Below are positions 25,133 through 35,097 of a stretch of DNA of 64,000 bases, piece by piece. Position 1 is the stretch's first letter. Each line of letters starts with the position of its first letter. The DNA comes from an uncultured Muribaculum sp. (GTDB lineage Bacteria; Bacteroidota; Bacteroidia; Bacteroidales; Muribaculaceae), in assembly GCA_910589555.1 (NCBI GenBank), contig CAJUTE010000002.1:1-64000 (forward strand), given 5' to 3'. A program made the translations under genes and the position numbers. The notes below the pieces were generated by a model. It did not search any database. It was not told the DNA's origin and was given only the letters and a program-made list of their open reading frames with translations.

Positions 25133-26041
25133 ATGAATCAAGAGGTATATCATATTCCCGCTCTGCTTGTTCCTGTCATTCAAGGGCTTGATATAAAGCC
25201 TGATGGCTGCTATGTCGATGCGACTTTCGGTGGAGGCGGACACTCACGCGCCATTGTCTCCGAACTGTCGGAGCAAGGACATCTCTATGGGTTTGATCAG
25301 GATTCCGATGCGCGAGCCAATGCTATTGATGATCCTCGATTTACATTTGTATACGGAAATTTCCGTTTCATGCGTAATTTCTTGCGATACTACGGGGTTG
25401 ATGCTGTCGACGGCATACTTGCCGATCTCGGTGTGTCATTTCATCATTTCGATGATCCGGAACGTGGTTTCTCGTTCCGAAGCGACGGTCCTCTTGACAT
25501 GAGGATGAACCGCAATGCATCGCGGTCGGCTGCATGGGTGGTGAATAATTACACTGAAGAGCAGCTTGCCGATATGTTTTATCTCTACGGCGAACTGAAG
25601 AACGCACGTAAATTTGCATCGGTGCTGGTTAAAGCCCGCGGCAAGGCTCCGATCGAGACTACCGAGCAGCTTCTTGCTGCGGTAGCTCCGTTGATCAATC
25701 CCAAAAAGGAGAAGAAAGAGCTGGCACAGGTGTTTCAAGCGTTGAGGATTGTGGTCAACAATGAGATTGACGCTCTTCGCGACTTTCTTGTGCAGTCGCT
25801 TGAGTCCCTTAAGCCCGGCGGACGGCTTGCAGTGATAACTTATCATTCACTTGAGGACCGTCTTGTGAAGAACTTCATGCGCACCGGCAATCTTGAGGGG
25901 AAGGATGCCCGAGATTTTTATGGCAGAAATCTGTCGCCGTTCAAATTGTTGACGAGCAAGCCTGTTGTTGCCGACGATGATGAGGTGGAGCGCAATCCTC
26001 GCTCAAGAAGCGCCAAGTTGAGAATAGCTGAAAAATTATAG
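25133..26041 (+). CDS. rsmH: 16S rRNA (cytosine(1402)-N(4))-methyltransferase
   Basis: The 302-residue RsmH/MraW methylates C1402 of 16S rRNA with SAM. SAM-binding VDATFGGGGHSRAI is near residues 23-36. ILADLGVSFHHFDDPERGFSF and GPLDMRMN are family signatures, as are QALRIVVNNEI and GGRLAVITYHSLEDRLVKNFM near the C-terminus. It heads the dcw cluster. The mraZ gene that usually precedes it is not present in the 262-base gap to cobB. Confidence 0.96.
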   Translation: MNQEVYHIPALLVPVIQGLDIKPDGCYVDATFGGGGHSRAIVSELSEQGHLYGFDQDSDARANAIDDPRFTFVYGNFRFMRNFLRYYGVDAVDGILADLGVSFHHFDDPERGFSFRSDGPLDMRMNRNASRSAAWVVNNYTEEQLADMFYLYGELKNARKFASVLVKARGKAPIETTEQLLAAVAPLINPKKEKKELAQVFQALRIVVNNEIDALRDFLVQSLESLKPGGRLAVITYHSLEDRLVKNFMRTGNLEGKDARDFYGRNLSPFKLLTSKPVVADDDEVERNPRSRSAKLRIAEKL

Positions 26042-26059
26042 CAAGGAGAGATTATACCG

Positions 26060-26404
26060 ATGGCACAAACCAACACAAAACAGAAGAAAAAAGATAATAT
26101 ACTGACACGCATCCTTTACGGACGCTTCCTGTCGGTAGACTTTTTCACACGCCATTGGAAAGCGATAGCTTTGGGAATGTTGATGGTGATGGCATATATC
26201 ACCAACCGTTATCAGTGCCTTACACGCATGGAGGAGATACGCCGTCTTGAACAGCAGCTTGAGGTGGTGGAGACCGAACGTGTCAGGGAGCGCAGCACTT
26301 ATATGAGCCGCATACGCGAGTCCTCGATGCAGGAACTTGTCGACACGATGCATCTGCATCTGAAAATTCAGGATCAGCCGCCGTTTAAACTTTCGAAAAA
26401 CTGA
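26060..26404 (+). CDS. ftsL: FtsL-like divisome protein
   Basis: The 114-residue bitopic protein has a basic cytoplasmic tail (1-35), one membrane segment (about 38-54, ALGMLMVMAYITN) and a periplasmic leucine/glutamate-rich coiled coil (about 58-85). Its size, topology and position between rsmH and ftsI identify it as FtsL, which joins FtsB/FtsQ to activate FtsWI. Sequence conservation in this family is very low, so the call rests mainly on context. It lies 18 bp after rsmH with a purine-rich AAGGAGAG ahead of the start. Confidence 0.8.
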   Translation: MAQTNTKQKKKDNILTRILYGRFLSVDFFTRHWKAIALGMLMVMAYITNRYQCLTRMEEIRRLEQQLEVVETERVRERSTYMSRIRESSMQELVDTMHLHLKIQDQPPFKLSKN

Positions 26405-26415
26405 TTAATCACGAT

Positions 26416-28494
26416 ATGAAAAAAGAAAACCGCACACATATTCTGCTTCGTTACATTCTTGTGATCGGATTCATTCTCTTGTTTGCAGGATGGATTATCT
26501 GTCATTCGTTTGACAACACTGTCATGTCGGCAAACAAATGGAATGATAAAGCCATGTCGGAACTGTCGCGCGTGGTCGAGATTTCGCCCGAGCGTGGCAA
26601 TATACTTTCCAACAACGGTCAGATTCTTGCAACCAATCTGAGTTTCTATCATGTGAGGATCGACTACCGCAGCGAGCGATTTCTTGAGGGACGCTATATT
26701 CTCGCTCTTGATTCGCTTGCCGATTCGCTCGCGTTGCACTTTCCCGTAAGGACGCGTGAAGAGTGGCTTACCCGCTTGAAAAAACCGCTCGAAAAGCCGA
26801 AAGAGAAGCGCTCAAGAGCTTATAAGATACTCTCCAACATATCTTATTCCGACTGGTTGCTTCTGCGCACATTCCCGTTTTTCAATATCAAGAACCCTAA
26901 TAAGAACGGCTTGACCAAGGAGCGTGTTAACCGCAGGGTCAAGCCCTACGGCGCTATGGCGTCGCGTAGCGTGGGTGGCGTGGGCATAGATTCCATTACC
27001 GGAGAGACTCACGGTATATCGGGCTTGGAGCGCGCGTTGGACTCGCTGCTCTACGGAAAGCCCGGCGTGGCAAAGAAAGTGCCGTTGACCAAGGATATTG
27101 TCAACTGGACCGACGTGCCCCCTGTGCCCGGCTATGACATCCACACCACTATCGACATCGATATGCAGGACATAGTCGAGAATGAGCTTAACGATGTGTT
27201 GACCATGTGTGCCGCCGAATGGGGGGTGGCGGTGCTGATGGAGGTTTCCACCGGCAACATAAAGGCTATCTCCAACCTTGAACGCAATAAGGCTACCGGC
27301 GAATATATCGAGGGCATGAACCGCGCCGTGCTCGGCTATGAGCCGGGATCGGTGGTGAAGACCCTTTCGATGATGATAGCTCTGGAGGACGGCATCGTGA
27401 AGAATGTGGATGACGTTATTACCACAGGTCACGCTTTCGCTTACGCCGGAGGTCGTCCCATCACCGACTCCCACTCCACGGCATCGATGCCGGTGAAAGA
27501 GGTGATCGAGCGCTCGTCCAATATAGGCATGGCGAAAATAATAACTTCACGTTACGGCGAGAATCCGGGAGCGTTCTACACGCGCCTTAAGGAACTCGGC
27601 TTCTTGTCGCCGATGAATACCGGTATTGCCGGTGAGCGGCCTCCGCGCATCGACAGCGTGGCAAGCAACCGTGGCGGACGCATCGCGTTGTCGCGAATGT
27701 GTTACGGTTACACCACCGAGATTCCGCCGCTCTACACCCTGTCGATCTATAATGCCATCGCCAATGACGGCGTGTATGTCAAACCGCGTCTTGTGGACCG
27801 TCTTCATTCCGAGACTGTTGACTCGGTGCTGCCCATCGCCTACATGGGCACCGGCAAGGCTTGCTCGCCACGCACGGCACGGTTGATGCGCGAAATGCTC
27901 ACTCAGGTGGTGTGGGGCGACCACGGCACCGGAAAGATGCTGCGCAATGACCGAGTGCGCATCGCCGGAAAGACCGGTACCTGCTACATGATTGAGAACG
28001 GAGCATACAATACCGGCAAAAAACGACTAGCTTTCTGCGGATTTTTCCCTGCCGACAAGCCATTGTACTCCTGCGTGGTGCTTACTTGCCGGCCCACTCA
28101 GAATATGTTTGGCGCGGCAAGTACCAGCGGCACTGTGCTGAAAAATATAGCCCTCAAGATGTATTCACGCGGTATGTTGAACAACAGTTCCGACTATCAT
28201 CCCGAGGAGCCTAAGGTGACAAAGCCCACCATCTATGCAAGCACTCCCGGAGGAAAGGTGGAGCATCTGCGTCAAGGTCTTTCATTTACCGGCTACCGCT
28301 ATTTCTCGCCTAAGAACTCAGGCAAGGGAATGCCCAATGTGGTAGGTTGCAGTCTCAGGGATGCCATAAACGCTCTTGAGAGCGCGGGCGTGGATGTCAA
28401 ATTCACCGGTTCGGGATATGTGGTCGCACAGTCTATATCGCCCGGTACCGCGTTCTCGCCCGGCACCCGCATTACGTTGTCTTTAGCTCAATAG
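26416..28494 (+). CDS. ftsI: Division transpeptidase FtsI (PBP3) with a PASTA domain
   Basis: The 692-residue class B penicillin-binding protein crosslinks septal peptidoglycan. It has one membrane anchor (about 13-33), a pedestal with RGNILSNNGQILATNLS, and a transpeptidase domain with SxxK at Ser312 (GSVVKTL), SxN in ERSSNIG and KTGT at 519-522. One PASTA domain follows at the C-terminus (about 635-692, MPNVVGCSLRDAINALESAG). A C-terminal PASTA repeat is common in Bacteroidetes and Gram-positive homologues. It lies 11 bp after ftsL. Confidence 0.95.
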   Translation: MKKENRTHILLRYILVIGFILLFAGWIICHSFDNTVMSANKWNDKAMSELSRVVEISPERGNILSNNGQILATNLSFYHVRIDYRSERFLEGRYILALDSLADSLALHFPVRTREEWLTRLKKPLEKPKEKRSRAYKILSNISYSDWLLLRTFPFFNIKNPNKNGLTKERVNRRVKPYGAMASRSVGGVGIDSITGETHGISGLERALDSLLYGKPGVAKKVPLTKDIVNWTDVPPVPGYDIHTTIDIDMQDIVENELNDVLTMCAAEWGVAVLMEVSTGNIKAISNLERNKATGEYIEGMNRAVLGYEPGSVVKTLSMMIALEDGIVKNVDDVITTGHAFAYAGGRPITDSHSTASMPVKEVIERSSNIGMAKIITSRYGENPGAFYTRLKELGFLSPMNTGIAGERPPRIDSVASNRGGRIALSRMCYGYTTEIPPLYTLSIYNAIANDGVYVKPRLVDRLHSETVDSVLPIAYMGTGKACSPRTARLMREMLTQVVWGDHGTGKMLRNDRVRIAGKTGTCYMIENGAYNTGKKRLAFCGFFPADKPLYSCVVLTCRPTQNMFGAASTSGTVLKNIALKMYSRGMLNNSSDYHPEEPKVTKPTIYASTPGGKVEHLRQGLSFTGYRYFSPKNSGKGMPNVVGCSLRDAINALESAGVDVKFTGSGYVVAQSISPGTAFSPGTRITLSLAQ

Positions 28495-28515
28495 AAAAAA
28501 TTTAAATCAAAAGAT

Positions 28516-29976
28516 ATGAAATCTCTTTCCAAACTCCTTTCCGCACTGATGATAGAAGAGGTCATCGGTCGTGAAGACAAGACAATCACCGATGTTGTCA
28601 GTGACTCACGAAAAGTAACCAAAGGCTCCTTGTTTGTAGCCGTTAGGGGCACCAATGTCGACGGGCATTCCTTTATCCCGTTGCTGCAATACAGTGGTGT
28701 CGCCGCTATAGTGTGTGAGGAGTTCCCTGAATTTCTGGAAACATCGATCACCTACATAAAAGTGTCAAATTCGGCTATCGCCCTTGGCTATCTCGCATCG
28801 GAATGGTATGACAATCCATCGCACAAGCTTAAGCTTGTGGGTGTTACCGGCACCAACGGCAAGACCACAACCGCCACGCTCATTTATGAGATGGCGCGCA
28901 TGATGGGATATAAGGCGGGGCTATTGTCAACAGTGTGCAACTATATCGAGGATGAGGCTATACCTACCAATCAGACGACTCCCGATCCGCTCACCATCAA
29001 CGCTTTGCTTCATCGCATGGTAGAGGCAGGTTGCAGCTATGCCTCGATGGAGGTGAGCTCTCACGCCGCCCATCAGCACCGTATCGCCGGGTTGCATTTC
29101 GCCGGAGGTGTGTTCACCAATCTCACCCGCGACCATCTTGATTATCACAAGACCGTGGAGGCTTATCTTGCTGCCAAGAAATCATTCTTCGACGGCTTGC
29201 CTTCATCGGCGTTTGCCCTGACCAATCTTGACGATAAGAGCGGTGAGGTGATGCTTCAGAATACCGACGCGCGCCGTTATACTTATTCATTGCGCACCCG
29301 TGCCGATTTTATGGGCAGGGTGGTGGAAAGTCGTCTCGACGGCACCTCTATGACTTTCAACGGCAGGGAGGTGGAGGTGCTTTTCACCGGTAAATTCAAT
29401 GCCTATAACCTTACCGCAGTCTATGGCACGGCGATACTTCTCGGCTGGGAGCCTGAGCATGTGCTTGTCAATATGAGCCGTCTTGTGCCTGTTGCCGGAC
29501 GTTTCCAGGCGTTCCATTCCCCCAAAGGCTATACGGCGATTGTGGACTATGCCCACACTCCCGACGCAGTGGTCAATGTGCTGCAGGCTATTCGTGAGAT
29601 CGTAGGCACCCGCGGCTCGGTCATCACTGTGGTAGGCGCCGGAGGAAACCGCGATAAGGGCAAACGCCCGATAATGGCTAAGGAGGCTGCTCTGCGCAGT
29701 GACCGCCTGATCCTTACAAGCGACAATCCCCGCAACGAGGATCCTGCCGAAATTCTGCGTGACATGGAGGCGGGGCTTGATGTGGAGGGGCGTAAAAAGA
29801 CTCTGAGCATAGTCGACCGCCGCGAGGCTATCCGCACCGCCGCCGCTCTGGCATCTTCAGGCGACGTGATTCTCATTGCCGGTAAGGGGCATGAGGATTA
29901 TCAGGAGATAAACGGCGTGAAGCATCATTTCGATGACCGTGAAGTGGTCAAAGAGGTGATAGCGGCAGAACTCTAA
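28516..29976 (+). CDS. murE: UDP-MurNAc-tripeptide synthetase MurE
   Basis: The 486-residue Mur ligase adds the third amino acid to UDP-MurNAc-L-Ala-D-Glu. The ATP site is GVTGTNGKTTTATL (about 112-125), and NLTRDHLDYHKTVEAY and VDYAHTPDAV are family motifs. The specificity motif reads DNPR at residues 403-406, which predicts meso-diaminopimelate rather than lysine, as expected for Bacteroidales. It follows ftsI by 21 bases. Confidence 0.96.
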   Translation: MKSLSKLLSALMIEEVIGREDKTITDVVSDSRKVTKGSLFVAVRGTNVDGHSFIPLLQYSGVAAIVCEEFPEFLETSITYIKVSNSAIALGYLASEWYDNPSHKLKLVGVTGTNGKTTTATLIYEMARMMGYKAGLLSTVCNYIEDEAIPTNQTTPDPLTINALLHRMVEAGCSYASMEVSSHAAHQHRIAGLHFAGGVFTNLTRDHLDYHKTVEAYLAAKKSFFDGLPSSAFALTNLDDKSGEVMLQNTDARRYTYSLRTRADFMGRVVESRLDGTSMTFNGREVEVLFTGKFNAYNLTAVYGTAILLGWEPEHVLVNMSRLVPVAGRFQAFHSPKGYTAIVDYAHTPDAVVNVLQAIREIVGTRGSVITVVGAGGNRDKGKRPIMAKEAALRSDRLILTSDNPRNEDPAEILRDMEAGLDVEGRKKTLSIVDRREAIRTAAALASSGDVILIAGKGHEDYQEINGVKHHFDDREVVKEVIAAEL

Positions 29977-30001
29977 AAAAGAAAAGCATAAGCAATACAT
30001 C

Positions 30002-31264
30002 ATGTTATATTATCTGTTTCAATATCTTGAATCCTTGAATTTTCCCGGAGCGCGTCTGATGGACTACATCACGTTCCGTTCCGGAGCTGCATTTGTACTG
30101 GCTTTATTTATCGCCATCGTGTTTGGTAAACGCATAATCGAGCGTCTGCAAATGATGCAGGTGGGCGAGATTATCCGCGACCTCGGGCTTGACGGGCAGA
30201 TGAAAAAGACCGGCACTCCCACTATGGGCGGTGTGATTATTATTCTGTCAATTCTGGTGCCATGCCTGCTTGTGGGCAATCTCTCCAATGTCTACATGGC
30301 GCTGATGCTCGTGTCGACGGTGTGGCTCGGCACGCTCGGCTTTCTGGATGACTACATCAAGGTGGCGCGCCATGACAAGGACGGATTGAAAGGTAAGTTC
30401 AAGATTGTGGGACAGGTGGGGCTCGGTCTTATTGTAGGGTTGACCATGCTTTTCAGCCCGGCGATAGTGATGAGGCAGAATATCGAGCTTCCCACCAATG
30501 ACCCTGATGAAACAGTAGTGGTGTATAGCGGCGTAGATGAGAAGGCTCCGCAGACTACCATCCCGTTTGTCAAAAACAATAACTTTGAATACAGCGACCT
30601 CACTCAATGGATGGGCAAGTATGCCACCACCGGCGGCTGGATTCTGTTTGTGCTCGTGGTTATATTTGTGGTCACCGCCACATCCAATGGTGCCAACCTC
30701 ACCGACGGGCTTGACGGTCTTGCCACGGGAACGTCGGCAATAATAGGCATCGCGCTCGCCATCATGGCATATCTCGGCGGCAATATCATCTATTCTTCCT
30801 ACTTGAATATAATGTATATTCCCGGATCGGAGGAGCTGGTGGTGTATATGGCGGCTTTCATCGGCGCGCTTATAGGCTTCCTGTGGTATAATGCCTATCC
30901 CGCTCAGGTGTTTATGGGCGACACCGGCAGCCTTACGTTGGGAGGTATCATCGCCGTGTTTGCGATTCTTATCCGCAAGGAACTTCTGCTGCCGGTGCTT
31001 TGCGCGATATTCTTCATCGAGGACCTCTCGGTGATTATTCAGGTGGCTTATTTCAAGGCGACCAAGAAGAAATATGGTGAAGGAAGGCGTGTGTTTAAGA
31101 TGACACCGCTGCATCACCACTATCAGAAGGATGCGGTGAAGGAAGGATTTGTGCTGTTCAACACGCCCAAACACGGAATTCCGGAGCCGAAGATCGTGAC
31201 CCGCTTCTGGATCATAGGCATTCTGCTGGCAACTATAACATTTGTAACACTAAAGATCAGATAA
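30002..31264 (+). CDS. mraY: Phospho-MurNAc-pentapeptide translocase MraY
   Basis: The 420-residue integral membrane enzyme makes lipid I from UDP-MurNAc-pentapeptide and undecaprenyl phosphate. It carries KKTGTPTMGG, the metal-site LGFLDDYIKV, NGANLTDGLDGLATG, and FMGDTGSLTLGG with MTPLHHHYQ near the end. It is longer than the E. coli protein because of an insertion around residues 155-205, the usual Bacteroidetes form. It lies 25 bp after murE. Confidence 0.96.
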   Translation: MLYYLFQYLESLNFPGARLMDYITFRSGAAFVLALFIAIVFGKRIIERLQMMQVGEIIRDLGLDGQMKKTGTPTMGGVIIILSILVPCLLVGNLSNVYMALMLVSTVWLGTLGFLDDYIKVARHDKDGLKGKFKIVGQVGLGLIVGLTMLFSPAIVMRQNIELPTNDPDETVVVYSGVDEKAPQTTIPFVKNNNFEYSDLTQWMGKYATTGGWILFVLVVIFVVTATSNGANLTDGLDGLATGTSAIIGIALAIMAYLGGNIIYSSYLNIMYIPGSEELVVYMAAFIGALIGFLWYNAYPAQVFMGDTGSLTLGGIIAVFAILIRKELLLPVLCAIFFIEDLSVIIQVAYFKATKKKYGEGRRVFKMTPLHHHYQKDAVKEGFVLFNTPKHGIPEPKIVTRFWIIGILLATITFVTLKIR

Positions 31265-31271
31265 TCAATAT

Positions 31272-32615
31272 ATGAAACGCATAGTCGTGTTAGGAGGCGG
31301 AGAAAGCGGCGTAGGAGCTGCCGTTCTCGCGAAAGACAAGGGGTTTGACGTGTTTTTGTCGGACTTCGGAACTATATCACCCAAGTACAGAGAGCAGCTT
31401 GAACGGGAAAATATCCCGTTTGAGGATGGCGGACACACTGATGCCCTTGTGCTTAACGCTGATGAAATCATAAAGAGCCCGGGAGTGGCGCCCACGACTC
31501 CCATAATGGTGAAAGTTTTGGAAAAGGGGATTCCGGTAATATCCGAGATTGAATTCGCCGGGCGTTATACCGATGCCAAAATGGTGTGCATAACCGGAAG
31601 CAACGGAAAGACCACCACCACGCTTCTCACTTACCATATACTCAAGAATGCCGGCATCAACGTGGGGCTTGCCGGAAATGTGGGCAAGAGCCTTGCATTG
31701 CAGGTGGCTCGCGAGCATCACGACGTGTATGTGATAGAATTGAGCAGCTTCCAGCTTGAGAATATGTATGACTTCAAGGCTAATATTGCCGTGATGCTCA
31801 ATATCACTCCCGATCATCTTGACCGGTATGAGTACAAGATGCAGAACTATATCAACGCCAAGTTCAGAATAATCCGTAATCAGACTCCGGAAGACGCTTT
31901 CATATTCTGGCAGGATGATCCCGTGATACAAGCTCAGTTGCGCAGCATAAAGACCGAAGCCAAGCTGTATCCGTTCAGCGAGCATTATGAAGTGGGATGC
32001 GCGTCGTTTGTCGATGACGATGGTAATCTTATCATTGACACTCCCCGCACATCGTTGTCGATGCCTCGCGAGAAGCTGTCGCTGTCAGGGCTGCATAACC
32101 TGTTCAATTCGATGGCTGCCGGACTGTCAGCGTGTCTGCTCGATATAAAGAAGGATGATATAAGACGCTCGCTTGAAGATTTCGAGGGAGTCGAGCATCG
32201 TCTTGAGTATGTCGACACAATCGCCGGCGTGCGTTATATAAATGATTCCAAGGCGACAAATGTGAATTCATGCTGGTATGCCCTCGAAAGTATGCCCAAA
32301 GGTGTGGTGCTGATTCTCGGCGGCAAGGACAAGGGTAATGACTACTCGGAAATTGAACCTCTTGTGCGTGAGAAAGTGCGTGCTATAGTGTGTATGGGCA
32401 AGGACAATGCCAAGCTGATGGATTTCTTCTCGGGCAAGGTAGAGGCTATCTATGACACCCACTCACTGGATGAGGCGGTGGCAACTTGCGCCGAAGTGGC
32501 TAAGGAGGGTGAGACCGTGCTCCTGTCGCCATGCTGCGCGAGCTTCGACCTGTTCAAGAGTTATGAGGATCGTGGCGAACAGTTTAAGAATGCCGTTAAA
32601 AACATGAAACGATGA
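31272..32615 (+). CDS. murD: UDP-MurNAc-L-alanine:D-glutamate ligase MurD
   Basis: The 447-residue cytoplasmic Mur ligase adds D-Glu to UDP-MurNAc-L-Ala. The N-terminal Rossmann-like VLGGGESGVGAAVLA, the ATP loop ITGSNGKTTTTLL (about 112-124), NITPDHLDRY and NDSKATN identify it, as does LLSPCCASFDLFKSYEDRG at the C-terminus. It starts seven bases after mraY and its stop overlaps the ftsW ATG (ATGA). Confidence 0.96.
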   Translation: MKRIVVLGGGESGVGAAVLAKDKGFDVFLSDFGTISPKYREQLERENIPFEDGGHTDALVLNADEIIKSPGVAPTTPIMVKVLEKGIPVISEIEFAGRYTDAKMVCITGSNGKTTTTLLTYHILKNAGINVGLAGNVGKSLALQVAREHHDVYVIELSSFQLENMYDFKANIAVMLNITPDHLDRYEYKMQNYINAKFRIIRNQTPEDAFIFWQDDPVIQAQLRSIKTEAKLYPFSEHYEVGCASFVDDDGNLIIDTPRTSLSMPREKLSLSGLHNLFNSMAAGLSACLLDIKKDDIRRSLEDFEGVEHRLEYVDTIAGVRYINDSKATNVNSCWYALESMPKGVVLILGGKDKGNDYSEIEPLVREKVRAIVCMGKDNAKLMDFFSGKVEAIYDTHSLDEAVATCAEVAKEGETVLLSPCCASFDLFKSYEDRGEQFKNAVKNMKR

Positions 32616-33970
32616 ATGACAACGATATGATATTCGGCACCGCCGCTTCATCCTCGCGCGCCGGCACCGCCGCATCAAGCGGTGAGACGCCTGCTGCGGC
32701 AGCTGAACCGGTTGCGGAATACAGACATGAGGGTGATAAATCGATATGGGGCATATACGGATTTCTGTGCCTTGTGTCGATTATCGAGCTGTACAGCGCG
32801 TCGAGCCGCGAAGTGGCTTCGGCAGGCGTCTACGGACCGATTCTGCGCCATTGCCTGATGCTGCTTGCCGGTTTCGGCATAGTGTGGGGCTTGTCGAGAG
32901 TTCATTACAAATACTTTTTCGGACTTGCATGGCTTGTGGCTATTTTCAGTATCGGCTCCATGCTGTATGTGTCGATGTTTGGCGAGATCGTGAATGGCGC
33001 CCGTCGTCATTTCAGCCTGATGGGAATCACGATACAGCCGTCGGAGTTCATAAAGCTGTCGGCGGTGCTTGTGATAGCCAAGATCATGGCGCGTTCCCAA
33101 AAACCGAAAGGAGTGGGGGTCATAAACCGAGGCATATATATGTCGGCGGCGGTGGTGCTGCTGTTTGGCGCCCTGCTGTTCAAACAGGGCTTGACCAACA
33201 CGCTCTTGCTCATGTCGATAAGTCTTGCGATGATGTTGATAGGCGGCACCGAGCTGAAGAAATTCTTTTTGGTGGTGGGTGTCTATATTCTCATTGGCGC
33301 CGGAGCAGTGTTTGCGAAAAGCATACTGAAAGATCATTTTGCGCAGCCGGTTGAGACTTCGCTCGTTGCTGAAGCTCCGGAAAATGTGGCTGAGCGCCAC
33401 GGCACATGGAAAAACCGTCTTGACCGTTTCTTCTCCTCCACGCCCAAGTATGAAGAGGAGATCACGGCAACCAACCGCCAGGAGATGTACTCCTATATGG
33501 CGCAGGCTAATGGCGGATTCTTTGGAGTGATGCCCGGTAACTCGCGCGAGACAGCCCGACTGCCGCTTGCCTTCTCCGATTACATATATGCCATTATCCT
33601 TGAGGATATCGGCTTTCTCGGGGGCACCGCTCTGATGCTGCTCTATCTGGCGTTGCTTGTGCGAGCCGGAGTCATAGCGCGAAAGTGCCATCGTGCGTTT
33701 CCGGTGCTGCTTGTGGTGGGGCTTGCGGTGATGATAGTGATGCAGGCACTGTTCCACATGGCTATCACTACCGGCACATTCCCGGTGTCGGGACAGCCGT
33801 TGCCCTTGATTTCAAAGGGAGGAACGTCGATACTTGTCACATCGATAGCTTTCGGCATGATGCTCAGTGTTAGCCGCACTGCGGTGCAGAACGGTACCAA
33901 GCAGGAGGTGAAGGAGGAGCTCAGCTCTCTGCCTGAGGATATGCGAGCCAATAATCCCGTACAATTTTAA
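32612..33970 (+). CDS. ftsW: Septal peptidoglycan polymerase FtsW
   Basis: The 452-residue SEDS protein polymerises lipid II at the division site with FtsI. It has about ten membrane segments, the SEDS signatures GARRHFSLMGITIQPSEFIKL and QANGGFFGVMPGNSRE, and GQPLPLISKGGTSILV near 390. The first 40 residues are a low-complexity Ala/Ser/Thr-rich cytoplasmic extension. A soluble loop of about 60 residues (about 235-295) separates two membrane blocks. It overlaps murD by four bases. Confidence 0.94.
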   Translation: MNDNDMIFGTAASSSRAGTAASSGETPAAAAEPVAEYRHEGDKSIWGIYGFLCLVSIIELYSASSREVASAGVYGPILRHCLMLLAGFGIVWGLSRVHYKYFFGLAWLVAIFSIGSMLYVSMFGEIVNGARRHFSLMGITIQPSEFIKLSAVLVIAKIMARSQKPKGVGVINRGIYMSAAVVLLFGALLFKQGLTNTLLLMSISLAMMLIGGTELKKFFLVVGVYILIGAGAVFAKSILKDHFAQPVETSLVAEAPENVAERHGTWKNRLDRFFSSTPKYEEEITATNRQEMYSYMAQANGGFFGVMPGNSRETARLPLAFSDYIYAIILEDIGFLGGTALMLLYLALLVRAGVIARKCHRAFPVLLVVGLAVMIVMQALFHMAITTGTFPVSGQPLPLISKGGTSILVTSIAFGMMLSVSRTAVQNGTKQEVKEELSSLPEDMRANNPVQF

Positions 33971-33981
33971 AATTCAGTAGA

Positions 33982-35097
33982 ATGATGGATAAGAAACATT
34001 ATAAAGTGCTTATAAGCGGAGGTGGCACTGGCGGACATATATTTCCCGCCTTGTCCATCGCCAATGCCCTTAAACGCCGTGATCCGGATACCGAAATCCT
34101 TTTCGTGGGCGCCGAAGGACGCATGGAGATGGAGCGTGTCCCGGCGGCAGGATATGAAATAATCGGGCTGCCGGTGAGCGGATTCAACCGCAAGAATCTG
34201 TTGAGCAATATAAGAGTGGTTTTCCGCTTGTTGAAAAGCATGTGGAAAGCGAAAAAAATATTGAAGAATTTCAAGCCCGACATCGCCATAGGCGTGGGCG
34301 GCTATGCGAGCGGACCCATGTTGAAGGAGGCTCAGAAGCATGGCATACCCACTCTTTTGCAAGAGCAGAACTCATACGCCGGTGTGACCAATAAATTGCT
34401 TGCCAAGAAATCGGCGGCGATATGTGTGGCTTATCCCGATATGCAACGGTTTTTCCCCGCCGACCGCATCAAGCTTGTGGGAAATCCCGTGCGCGACGGC
34501 ATTCTGAACTGCTCGGTGTCATCGGAGGAGGCGCGCCGCCTGCTCGGCATCCCTGAACACAGAAAGCTGGTGCTCGTCATTGGCGGAAGCCTTGGCGCCC
34601 GCACTATAAACGAGAGCATCGAAAAGGCGTTTAACGCTATAGAGAAAGCCGGAGGCTATGTGTTGTGGCAGACCGGCAAGCTTTATTCAGCCGAGTGTAA
34701 GAAAGTGGCTGATAAATATAACAATGTGGTGAAGGCATTGCCGTTCATCTCGCAGATGGAGCTTGCCTATCGCGCGGCTGATGTAGTGGTATCGCGCGCG
34801 GGTGCGGGAACAATTTCCGAGTTACAATTGTTAGGTAAACCGTCGATACTTGTGCCGTCGCCGAATGTGGCTGAGGATCATCAGCGCAAAAATGCCGAAG
34901 CTCTTGTGGTGAATGACGCCGCCGTGATGATTCTGGATGCCGATGCGCCGCGTATGCTCGGCAAAGAGGTGGTGGCGCTGCTTAACAACGAGGATCGATG
35001 CCGCCAGCTGTCGGAGAATATAAGCCGCATGGCTTTGCATGGAGCTGATGAGAAGATTGTTGATACTGTTTATGAAATTCTTGGACGAGAAAAATGA
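33982..35097 (+). CDS. murG: Lipid II-forming GlcNAc transferase MurG
   Basis: The 371-residue GT28 enzyme adds GlcNAc from UDP-GlcNAc to lipid I on the inner face of the membrane. The N-terminal ISGGGTGGHIFPALSIA, GVGGYASGPM, LQEQNSYAGVTNKL and the C-terminal donor-site VVSRAGAGTISELQLLGKPSILVPSPN are all present. The length is normal. It lies 11 bp after ftsW and overlaps murC by four bases (ATGA). Confidence 0.96.
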   Translation: MMDKKHYKVLISGGGTGGHIFPALSIANALKRRDPDTEILFVGAEGRMEMERVPAAGYEIIGLPVSGFNRKNLLSNIRVVFRLLKSMWKAKKILKNFKPDIAIGVGGYASGPMLKEAQKHGIPTLLQEQNSYAGVTNKLLAKKSAAICVAYPDMQRFFPADRIKLVGNPVRDGILNCSVSSEEARRLLGIPEHRKLVLVIGGSLGARTINESIEKAFNAIEKAGGYVLWQTGKLYSAECKKVADKYNNVVKALPFISQMELAYRAADVVVSRAGAGTISELQLLGKPSILVPSPNVAEDHQRKNAEALVVNDAAVMILDADAPRMLGKEVVALLNNEDRCRQLSENISRMALHGADEKIVDTVYEILGREK